Shown one piece after another: positions 1-6,577 of a DNA stretch of 6,822 nt. Under the pieces are notes generated by a model. That model was given only the letters and a program-made list of their open reading frames with translations, was not told where the DNA came from and did not search any database. Position numbers and translations under genes: made by a program. Every line of letters starts with the position of its first letter. Position 1 is the stretch's first letter. This stretch comes from DATEAV01 sp964575425 (GTDB lineage Bacteria; Chloroflexota; Anaerolineae; Anaerolineales; E44-bin32): NCBI GenBank assembly GCA_964575425.1, contig CAZNRD010000085.1, positions 1 to 6,822 of the forward strand. The letters are read 5' to 3'.

Positions 1-1044
1 CGCGATCGGCGCGCCCGACATCAGGCACTGGAAGTTCGCCCCGCGTGCAAGCTTGGTGCCAGCCTTCGCCGCCTCCGCGTCCTTCGGCTTCCCAACCTTG
101 ACTGTGAACCGGTAGCCGCCGTCCTCGATCACCGGCACGACGTAGGCTTCCTTGCCTGTCTTCGTAGAGAGCATGAAGGTCGAGGCGAGGGGTACATCCA
201 CCTTCCTGAAGGCTGGGTTGGGGCTCTTGATGGTCCTCGCCCAGAGCCAGGCGATCACGGTGAGCTTGCGTCCCATGAGCGCCTTCAGGTCAGGGCGCCC
301 CCTCGCCACCTCAGCCGTGACTTCAATCTTGGGGTAGAGGTGGCCGATGCGCTTCTCTGCTTCGTCGCGCATCCACTGGCCGTAGTAGCGCACGTCCTCG
401 GCCAGACCCTGGGCGCCGCGCCACTGGCGGGCGATGAGCTCCTTCCTTCCCCGCGCCTCGGGGTTGACGGGTGGCCGGCCCGCGAACCTGGGCGGGATCT
501 CGATCATGGCCTTGCAGATGAGGACGGCGACCGGATTCAGGTCGCTGGCATAGGCTTCGAGCCCGAGCCGCTGCGCTTCAAGCGGCAGCGAGCCGCCCCC
601 GGCGAAGGGGTCGTGGAACGCGGGGAGCTTGTTCCGGTCGAACAACTCCTTGGCGCGCGGGTGGTCAGCGTTCTCGGCGCAGGCCCGCCGCCAGGACCGC
701 CAGATCTCGGCCCGCGCCCGCTCCAGTACCTCTTCGTTGGTCGTGTTCTCCCATTGCACAAGGTCCTCGATGATGCGGAAGAGGCGCTGGCGTTCCTTCT
801 CCTGGGCCTTCTCGGTGGGGAAGAGGTCTGGGCTGGCCGAGGGGTCGTCAACCATCTGAGCAAAGATGACGGCCCTAGCCGCAGCGAGTGGCCGCCGTGC
901 CCACCAGAGGTGCAGGGTGCTGGGGTGGCCGTGGCGGATGGACTTCTCGCGGGCGGAGGCCTTGTTGATGGCGTCGAGAGGGAGGGCGACTTCGATGAGC
1001 TTTCTGCGAACGGCCACTCGCTTCACCTGCTCTTCCAGGCCCAT
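1..1044 (-). CDS. DUF1156-type adenine-specific DNA methyltransferase, N-terminal 348 residues (3' end outside window)
   Basis: Predicted SAM-dependent DNA methyltransferase, probably modifying adenine in host DNA as part of an anti-phage system. The frame is open from the ATG at 1044 to the window edge. The N-terminus has the DUF1156 signature: RKLIEVALPLDAIN (residues 14-27), then SIRHGHPSTLHLWWARRPLA (35-54). Motif I, which binds SAM, is DPFAGGGSLPLEA at 145-157, and the acidic ribose contact is D168 in SDLNPVA. Later segments (IKSPNPAF near 272-279, LARGANFQC near 332-340) also match my memory of the family. The catalytic (N/D)PPY motif is not in the visible part and should lie to the left; family members are roughly 900-1000 aa, so about two thirds is missing. 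The start overlaps the upstream stop as TGATG, with AAAGG four bases before the ATG, which indicates translational coupling. Family assignment is firm; the adenine target and host-marking role are inferred from the family. Confidence 0.9.
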   Translation of the reverse strand, partial: MGLEEQVKRVAVRRKLIEVALPLDAINKASAREKSIRHGHPSTLHLWWARRPLAAARAVIFAQMVDDPSASPDLFPTEKAQEKERQRLFRIIEDLVQWENTTNEEVLERARAEIWRSWRRACAENADHPRAKELFDRNKLPAFHDPFAGGGSLPLEAQRLGLEAYASDLNPVAVLICKAMIEIPPRFAGRPPVNPEARGRKELIARQWRGAQGLAEDVRYYGQWMRDEAEKRIGHLYPKIEVTAEVARGRPDLKALMGRKLTVIAWLWARTIKSPNPAFRKVDVPLASTFMLSTKTGKEAYVVPVIEDGGYRFTVKVGKPKDAEAAKAGTKLARGANFQCLMSGAPIA

Positions 1045-2717
1045 CAAGCCTTTCTGAAGAGTTTAGTACCAGCGGCCTTCTCGAATCCTGAACAGATCAG
1101 TGCAAGCCGTTGCTGCCGGAATCGCTTGAATGCCCTGATAGCCCCGTGGTCCCACACTCCGCTGTCATCTCCCACCGGTACCATATGGCTCTTCATCACA
1201 CGGCGAAACTGCTTGCGCCCGACATCCCGGTAGTCAGCCAGGTAGTTGCGGGGTAGGCGCTTTCCGATCTTCTCATTGTCTCGCGAAACGAGGAAGCAGA
1301 TATTGCAGAGGCTGTTGTAGACCCCTTGACCGAAGTGCTTCCTCAATTGCGCTTGAGGGAAGACATGGTGTCGGTGCTTCCGGTTCGCGTGGCTCAGAAC
1401 GCTCTGGCCTAGAGGGATGGGCTCACCGTTGTCGAGATATCGCGGTCTCCGAGAGGCAAGGAGGCAGAAGAAGGCGCGCGCACGTGCGGAGTGGGACGAG
1501 TACTGTGTTCCCTGTATGTCAAGAATCGGGTCGAGACGATCCCGAAATATGAAGCGCTTTCGACCTCCCTGAGCTAGGGACTGGAAGAACCGTGCATCCG
1601 CGGCGATGTTGCGATGATAGCCTTTGCCAGTGTAACGTTGCGCCACACCGGTTGCCCAGAACCACTTCTGAATCTCGGCCGCCTGCCTCCTGCTTGGCTG
1701 ACCGGAGTGGTGGAAGAAGAAGACAGCAAGCGTTGCCAGCATGTTGGCCGACGGCAGATACGACTCATCGTGCACCCAGAAGCGGTGGTGCAGGTAATCC
1801 ACGGCCAACAGAAACGCCTTCTGGTACCTGTACCATATCTTCTTGAACCTCTTCTTCTCACTCTCGTCCTTCTCTATGCGGCGGGACCAGTCGCGTGCAA
1901 CCACTTCAGGCTTCGGCGGGTCGGCATCAGGCTTGGGGGGCTGCGTGACTAAGTTGAAGCCCATCAGGATCGGATCTATACCGCCAAGGGCGAAGACCTC
2001 GTCGCGGACCTTCTGGCGAAGCTCGTTGGCCATCGCACGAACGTCTAGCTTGCCCATGAGCGCTATCGCCCGATCTGCTGAGGTGATGCGCATGCCCTGT
2101 GAATTCAGCCGTATGAACACCTCGCCGATCTCATCGAGAGTGGCCGAACGCACCCTCACAACCGGAACCGGGTATTCCAGCAGGCGTTGCCGACACGCTT
2201 TGACTCTTGTCATGTACTTCCCGGATAGGTTTCTCAGCCTACTCTTCCAATCTGGGGCTAGGATGTCTCGGACAGGGACATACTGGCCGTCGACCGGCTT
2301 CCGGTAGGTGACGCGGATAGGATTCTTCTGTCCTCGGTCCGGCCTGAGAACGAAACAAAGGCGACCGAAGTCAATCTCCCGCCCCGCGTCGTTCTCGCGG
2401 ACCTGGGCTTCGAAGGCTTGGTGGATGACTGACAGGCGCTGTTGTCCGTCGATGACAAACCAGATGTCTCTGTGTTTGGTGTTGAAGAATGGCAACACCT
2501 CAGCCGATTGCCGCACCAGGTTGGCCGACTTTCGGTCCATCTCCCAGAGAAACAGCGAGCCGATCGGCATGTTGTGGTAGATGCTGTCCAAGAGCTTCGC
2601 TGCGCGTCCGGCATTCCACACGAAGTTCCTCTGAAGTTTGGGAACTGCGAAGCGACGTTCCTGCAGATGAGCGCGGAGTGACCGAATCCGCGATTTCGTT
2701 AGGATGGGTGGCTTCAA
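1044..2717 (-). CDS. DUF262 domain protein with C-terminal HNH-like nuclease domain (GmrSD/BrxU-like)
   Basis: Complete 557-aa protein, predicted DNA nuclease. The N-terminal DUF262 (ParB/GmrS-like) domain shows PKLQRNFVW at 26-34, LLDSIYHNMPIGSLFLWE at 42-59 and the hallmark IDGQQRL at 89-95, which in this family is linked to nucleotide binding or hydrolysis. FIRLNSQGMRIT at 201-212 is a further conserved DUF262 segment. The C-terminus resembles HNH/DUF1524 nucleases: HRHHVFPQAQL at 448-458, followed by N468, N472 and N481 and KRLP at 486-489; H450/H451 are likely catalytic. Characterised relatives such as GmrSD and BrxU cut phage DNA carrying modified cytosines, but that specificity cannot be read here. 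The start is TTG; I chose it because a GGGGGG tract lies seven bases upstream and DUF262 homology begins soon after, with no ATG nearby. The gene sits 15 nt after the helicase in the same frame and shares one base with the methylase start. Its GC is lower than its neighbours, suggesting separate origin. Confidence 0.88.
   Translation of the reverse strand: MKPPILTKSRIRSLRAHLQERRFAVPKLQRNFVWNAGRAAKLLDSIYHNMPIGSLFLWEMDRKSANLVRQSAEVLPFFNTKHRDIWFVIDGQQRLSVIHQAFEAQVRENDAGREIDFGRLCFVLRPDRGQKNPIRVTYRKPVDGQYVPVRDILAPDWKSRLRNLSGKYMTRVKACRQRLLEYPVPVVRVRSATLDEIGEVFIRLNSQGMRITSADRAIALMGKLDVRAMANELRQKVRDEVFALGGIDPILMGFNLVTQPPKPDADPPKPEVVARDWSRRIEKDESEKKRFKKIWYRYQKAFLLAVDYLHHRFWVHDESYLPSANMLATLAVFFFHHSGQPSRRQAAEIQKWFWATGVAQRYTGKGYHRNIAADARFFQSLAQGGRKRFIFRDRLDPILDIQGTQYSSHSARARAFFCLLASRRPRYLDNGEPIPLGQSVLSHANRKHRHHVFPQAQLRKHFGQGVYNSLCNICFLVSRDNEKIGKRLPRNYLADYRDVGRKQFRRVMKSHMVPVGDDSGVWDHGAIRAFKRFRQQRLALICSGFEKAAGTKLFRKA
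1049..1053 (-). promoter_or_regulatory. Ribosome binding site for the methylase, inside the DUF262 gene
   Basis: AAAGG within the last codons of the DUF262 gene lies four bases before the methylase ATG at 1044. With the TGATG stop-start overlap, it fixes the methylase start and points to reinitiation by the same ribosomes. Confidence 0.55.
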
Positions 2718-2724
2718 TCGGCAA

Positions 2725-2730
2725 CCCCCC
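2725..2730 (-). promoter_or_regulatory. Probable ribosome binding site for the TTG start of the DUF262 gene
   Basis: A GGGGGG tract sits in the 15-base gap after the helicase stop, seven bases before the TTG at 2717. It is the only Shine-Dalgarno-like sequence here and supports TTG as the start. It is a G-run rather than a canonical GGAGG, so expression may depend on ribosomes arriving from the helicase. Confidence 0.45.
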
Positions 2731-2732
2731 AG

Positions 2733-5700
2733 TCAATGTGGGTCTGTCGCTCTGGCAAGCAGATCGGTAAGGCCGTAGTTCACGCTCGTCACTCCGAAGT
2801 CGGGCTCGCGCTGGAAAGGGCGTTGTATGTAGTGCACGCGGTGCCCGTTGTCTGGAAGAAACTCCACGATCGCCAGGATGAAGTCGTCGGGCTTGTTCAG
2901 CGAGTAGAGGATCTCGTTCTTTGTGACTGTGATTGTGTCGGCGCCTGCAGCCCGTCCCTTGACCTCGATGAAACGCAGCTTCCCGGTTCCAGGGATCCTG
3001 CTCTCGATGTCGTAGCCGAGCTTCTCCGCCTCCCGGTCAGTTGGTTCGAAGCCGAGGCGGCGCTCGATCTCCATGACGATCGCGCGGGCCCTCTCTGCGG
3101 AGACCTGGGTGTCCTTCGATACCCACGGAGCCGAGACCGGGAGACCTGCCGTTGCGGCCACGAGTCCCATTGGCACCACCAATACCCCTCCAAGCACCAC
3201 AGGGGGAAGCGGCGAGAGCTGGCGCTCAAGCTTCAACTCCTCGAGGCGCTTCTCTAGGCGGGCCTGCAGGGCGTCGGCCCGCTTCCGCGCCTCTCCAGAG
3301 TTGAGCCGGGCGTTGGTTCTACCCGCCTGCTCCTGGAGCTTCAGTTCCTCCGCCCGGTGGTCCCAGTAGTTGATCTCCTTGGTGAGTCGATCCTTCACGG
3401 CGGCTTCGGTCTTGGCGATCAGCTCCAGGCGCCGGCCGCGGACTTCCTCTATGTGGTCGGGGACGACGCTTGTGATGGCATGACTGGCGGCCTGGTGTTC
3501 GAGATCACGGCGGATCCACGCGCACTCAGGCCGATTGAGGATTGCGCTGGCGTCCGGCTCCTCGCTACTCAGGGGCCGGTAGTCAAGGTAGGGCGCGTAG
3601 TGTAAGTGCCGGGACGCGCCCGCGCCATCGACCTCGACGTAGAGCATCCGCTTGGAGACGACGCGGCGCTCGCCCGATCGGGTCAGACTCGCATCCTGGA
3701 TGGCGTGTTCGAGGTAGAAGAGGACGCGCGGCTCCCTGCCGGGATCGCGCTCGTCAACCAGGATGGTGCCCCGTCGAAGCAGGTCGCGGTGGCGCTCCAA
3801 TGCCAGGTCGATCGTCGCGTCGAGGAGCGGATGGCCAGGACACACGAACGCTGCCAGGGGCTGACCCTGAGGCGCTATCAGGGGCTTCTCGAACGCGATG
3901 CGCTCGTATCGAGGCAGTACCGTGTCACCAACACCGATCAGACGGTCGCGGTTGCGCACCAACGCTGGAACATGCGTGATCTCGTAGCGGCGCGGCTCGC
4001 GCTCCCTGATCGTCCCGCCCAGCCGCTTGAAGGCTTCGAGGAAGAACGATTCGATGTAGTGAGGCTGCAGGCGGCGCGCCTCGGCGCGCTCCATCTCCTC
4101 GCGGATGCGGTAGACGCGGCTCGCATCCATCGCGTCGTGCGCGAGGGACTTCTCCTCGAGCAGATCGCGGAGCCTCTCACGGTCGAACGCGTTCTCGACC
4201 ACCTGGGTGAGGCGGGCGCGGATCTCGGGCCTCTCGCCATAGCGCACCGCCTCGATCAGCAACTCGCGGAGAGGCCTGCCCCCGAACTGGAGCCTGCCTA
4301 GCACGTCGAAGACCTGCCCGCCGAGCGCTTGCCGTGCCTCCTCCAGCTTGTTGAGCAGCGTGCGGTAGACGTCGCCCTCCCGAGTCTCCTCGGCTACCAG
4401 GTTCCAGAGGTGGCAGACCTCGGTCTGGCCAATCCGGTGGATGCGCCCGAACCGCTGCTCGATCCGGTTGGGGTTCCAGGGCAGGTCGTAGTTCACCATC
4501 AGGTGGGCCCGCTGGAGGTTGATGCCCTCGCCCGCGGCGTCGGTGGCGACGAGCACCTGCACCTCCGGGTCGTGCATGAAGGATTCCTGCGCCTTCGTTC
4601 TCTCCTCGCGTCCCATGCCGCCGTGAATCCAGATCACGGCGCCGGGCCGACCTAGCAGGGCGGAGATGCGCTGCATCAGGTAGCGGAGCGTGTCGCGGTG
4701 CTCGGTGAAGATGATCAGCTTCTGGCGGGGCGAAGGTACCGGGGGCGCTATCGGACCCGAGCGGTACGGGGCTCGGGCCTCGCCGATCTCGCCGGCGATT
4801 GAGGGCGGCGTGAAGATCTCCGCGAGGAGCTGGGCCAGCTCCCGCCACTTGGTGTCCTTGCCGCTGCGGCGCACGGCAAGCGCCCCCGCCTCCAGGTCGC
4901 GCAGCGTGTCGATCTCGGCCCGCAGCTCGGAGATAGTGCGCGCGGCCGTAGCCTGGTCGAGGATCTCGTCCTCTGCGGCCTCGACCTCACTGTCCGGGGC
5001 ATCCTCCAGGTCCTCGACATCCTCCAGGCCCAGCGCGGGCACGGCGCCTGCCAGCGTGTCCGCAACCTGGGCGCCCCGCTGCAGCAGCTCCAGCTCACGC
5101 AGCCGACTCTCGAGCCGTTCCCGGCGGCGCCTCAGCGACTGGTAGATCGCCTCGGGCGAGGATGCCAGGCGGCGCTGCAGGATGGTGAGCGCAAACCCCA
5201 CGGTGCCGGCCCGCCCCTCGTTCTGGAGGGCCTCGGCCCGGTTGAACTCCTGGCGGACGTAGTCGGTCACATCCCTGTAGAGGGCCGCTTCCGGATCGGA
5301 GAGCTTGTAGGGCACGGTGTAGGCGATCCGTTCCGGGAAGAGAGGCGTGCCGTCGAACTTGAGCAGGTGCTCCTTGACCATCCTGCGCATCAGGTCGGAG
5401 ACGTCCACGGCGTGCACGCCGTCGCGGAAACGCCCTTCGAACCTGTCACCGTCGAGCAGCGCCATGAATAGCTGGAAGTCCTCTTCCTTCCCGTTGTGCG
5501 GGGTGGCGGTCAGGAGCAGGAAGTGCCGTGTCAGGGTCGAGAGGAGCTGACCCAGCCGGTAGCGCTTGGTGTACTTGACCTCTCCCCCGAAGAACGTGGC
5601 CGACATCTTGTGCGCCTCGTCGCAGACGATGAGGTCCCAGCGGCCGTCTGGCGCGGCCACCTTGGCCTGGACATCCTCGTTGCGGGAGAGTTTGTCGAGG

Positions 5701-6314
5701 CGGGCGATGATCAGGTTGTTCTCGAGGAACCAGTTCCCTGTGCGCGCGGCTTCCAGCTTGTCGTTTGTCAGGATGTCGAAGGGGAGGTGAAACCGACGGT
5801 AGAGCTCATCCTGCCACTGCTCGGCCAGGCTGCCGGGGCAGACGACGAGGCAGCGCTGCAGGTCGCCGCGGGCGATGAGCTCTCTGATGAGCAGGCCGGC
5901 CATGATCGTCTTGCCGGCGCCTGGGTCATCGGCGAGCAGGAAGCGCAGGGGCTGGCGGGGCAGCATCGCCTCGTAGACCCCCGTGATCTGGTGCGGGAGC
6001 GGTTCGACGATTGACGTGTGGACGGCCAGGACAGGGTCAAAGAGGTGCGCCAGCCGGATGCGGTGGGCCTCGGAAACCAGACGAAAGAGGTGCCCGTCGC
6101 CGTCGAAGCTCCAAGGCCGGCCATGCTCGATGACTTCCAGGCGGGGCTCGTCGTCGCGGTAGAGGAGGGTGTTGGCGACCCTGCCGGTGGGGTCTTTGTA
6201 GGTCAGCTCGAGCGCGTCAGAACCGAACCACTGGACGCTCACAACGGTCACGAGGGAGTCGGCAAGGATGCCGCGGACGGCGGCCCCTGGCTGGAGGTCC
6301 TCGAGTCTGCTCAT
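2733..6314 (-). CDS. SNF2-family DEAD/DEAH helicase with C-terminal DUF3883 domain (DrmD-like)
   Basis: Complete 1193-aa superfamily 2 DNA helicase/translocase, predicted to use ATP to move on DNA in a defence complex. Motifs, numbered from the ATG: PHQ at 107-109; Walker A DDPGAGKT at 129-136 (K135); CLVVCPGSLAEQW at 155-167; DEAH at 232-235; LTATP at 268-272; IIFTEHRDT at 534-542; ATDAAGEGINLQ at 590-601; arginine-finger motif VI QRFGRIHRIGQ at 620-630. An acidic, probably coiled insertion (about 394-482) separates the two RecA lobes. A charged helical stretch (about 955-1030) and a hydrophobic segment (about 1035-1056) precede a DUF3883 domain (about 1074-1154) with D1102 in GYDIES and E1117/K1119 in IEVKG, a PD-(D/E)XK-like arrangement. 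The frame extends to a TTG at 6338, but the ATG at 6314 has AAGGA three bases upstream and begins where family homology (MSRLEDLQPG) begins. All helicase motifs look intact. It resembles DISARM DrmD; exact system membership is inferred from neighbours. Confidence 0.93.
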   Translation of the reverse strand: MSRLEDLQPGAAVRGILADSLVTVVSVQWFGSDALELTYKDPTGRVANTLLYRDDEPRLEVIEHGRPWSFDGDGHLFRLVSEAHRIRLAHLFDPVLAVHTSIVEPLPHQITGVYEAMLPRQPLRFLLADDPGAGKTIMAGLLIRELIARGDLQRCLVVCPGSLAEQWQDELYRRFHLPFDILTNDKLEAARTGNWFLENNLIIARLDKLSRNEDVQAKVAAPDGRWDLIVCDEAHKMSATFFGGEVKYTKRYRLGQLLSTLTRHFLLLTATPHNGKEEDFQLFMALLDGDRFEGRFRDGVHAVDVSDLMRRMVKEHLLKFDGTPLFPERIAYTVPYKLSDPEAALYRDVTDYVRQEFNRAEALQNEGRAGTVGFALTILQRRLASSPEAIYQSLRRRRERLESRLRELELLQRGAQVADTLAGAVPALGLEDVEDLEDAPDSEVEAAEDEILDQATAARTISELRAEIDTLRDLEAGALAVRRSGKDTKWRELAQLLAEIFTPPSIAGEIGEARAPYRSGPIAPPVPSPRQKLIIFTEHRDTLRYLMQRISALLGRPGAVIWIHGGMGREERTKAQESFMHDPEVQVLVATDAAGEGINLQRAHLMVNYDLPWNPNRIEQRFGRIHRIGQTEVCHLWNLVAEETREGDVYRTLLNKLEEARQALGGQVFDVLGRLQFGGRPLRELLIEAVRYGERPEIRARLTQVVENAFDRERLRDLLEEKSLAHDAMDASRVYRIREEMERAEARRLQPHYIESFFLEAFKRLGGTIREREPRRYEITHVPALVRNRDRLIGVGDTVLPRYERIAFEKPLIAPQGQPLAAFVCPGHPLLDATIDLALERHRDLLRRGTILVDERDPGREPRVLFYLEHAIQDASLTRSGERRVVSKRMLYVEVDGAGASRHLHYAPYLDYRPLSSEEPDASAILNRPECAWIRRDLEHQAASHAITSVVPDHIEEVRGRRLELIAKTEAAVKDRLTKEINYWDHRAEELKLQEQAGRTNARLNSGEARKRADALQARLEKRLEELKLERQLSPLPPVVLGGVLVVPMGLVAATAGLPVSAPWVSKDTQVSAERARAIVMEIERRLGFEPTDREAEKLGYDIESRIPGTGKLRFIEVKGRAAGADTITVTKNEILYSLNKPDDFILAIVEFLPDNGHRVHYIQRPFQREPDFGVTSVNYGLTDLLARATDPH

Positions 6315-6400
6315 CTGTCCTTGCCGACTGCCTCCCAACGTTGCATAACTCTCTTCAGAAGCCGGTCATGAGCAGATGCTACGGGCGCCTGTTGGCGCAT
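6311..6400 (-). CDS. Doubtful 29-codon ORF overlapping the helicase start
   Basis: A short frame beginning at an ATG at 6400 encodes MRQQAPVASAHDRLLKRV and continues to the end MQRWEAVGKDR, basic and possibly helical in its second half. I recognise no family. Its TGA overlaps the helicase ATG as ATGA, a layout common for translationally coupled genes, which is the main reason to list it. Against it: no good ribosome binding site precedes the ATG. The same frame stays open upstream only to a TGA at 6451-6449. Above that stop it continues to an ATG at 6496 preceded by AAGGGG, so it could also be the remnant of a longer gene broken by one stop. It may be a leader peptide, a remnant or chance. 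Confidence 0.22.
   Translation of the reverse strand: MRQQAPVASAHDRLLKRVMQRWEAVGKDR
6318..6322 (-). promoter_or_regulatory. Ribosome binding site for the helicase ATG
   Basis: AAGGA lies three bases before the ATG at 6314, a short but usable spacing. A second purine tract, GGGAGG at 6336-6331, is 16 bases upstream and too far away for this ATG. Neither tract serves the in-frame TTG at 6338, which has nothing suitable before it, so the ATG is preferred. Confidence 0.5.
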
Positions 6401-6577
6401 GACGAGAGGTCCGATCCAGGCGACCCTCCCCTTACGCTGTTCCCCTTCTCACAGAGACCGCGGGGCCCAGCAGTCCACCGCTAGCATACTTTCCATGAAA
6501 CCCCTTGGGTTCCTGTGGAGATAGGAGCCCGACCACCCCCAGACCCCGCGGCGCAAGATGTGCAGCCTGCCCGCGCA
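6401..6577. other. Intergenic leader between recombinase stop and the helicase operon
   Basis: About 260 bases separate the recombinase stop from the helicase ATG, and this is the part not covered by the doubtful small ORF. I see no recognisable gene, RNA or transposon end. The segment from about 6481 to 6500 is more AT-rich than its surroundings and includes TATGCT on the minus strand, a possible -10 element, but no convincing -35 lies 16-18 bases upstream. On the minus strand, GACTGC and GCGGTC (about 6456-6475) could form a weak six-pair stem with one G-T pair; there is no U-tract after it, so it is not called a terminator. The operon promoter is most likely here, but I cannot place it. 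Confidence 0.4.

Noticed and set aside
340..1233. Long plus-strand ORF of 297 codons
   Set aside because: It runs antisense across the methylase start and the end of the DUF262 gene. The peptide has no recognisable motifs, while both minus-strand frames carry strong family signatures; long antisense frames are expected at high GC.
2940..3230. Hydrophobic segment near helicase residues 1035-1056 as a membrane anchor
   Set aside because: It is short, proline- and glycine-rich, and followed directly by a soluble DUF3883 domain; a buried strand or linker is more likely than a membrane helix.
3606..4301. Plus-strand ORF of 231 codons opposite the helicase
   Set aside because: It is the antisense of conserved helicase sequence and resembles no family I know.
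4177..4848. Minus-strand ORF of 223 codons in another frame
   Set aside because: It lies wholly inside the helicase, over motifs IV-VI, and is rich in Ala, Arg, Pro and Gly without motifs, typical of an off-frame shadow.
6315..6338. Helicase start at the TTG at 6338, adding eight residues
   Set aside because: No ribosome binding site precedes the TTG, the added residues do not resemble the family N-terminus, and the ATG at 6314 has AAGGA just upstream.
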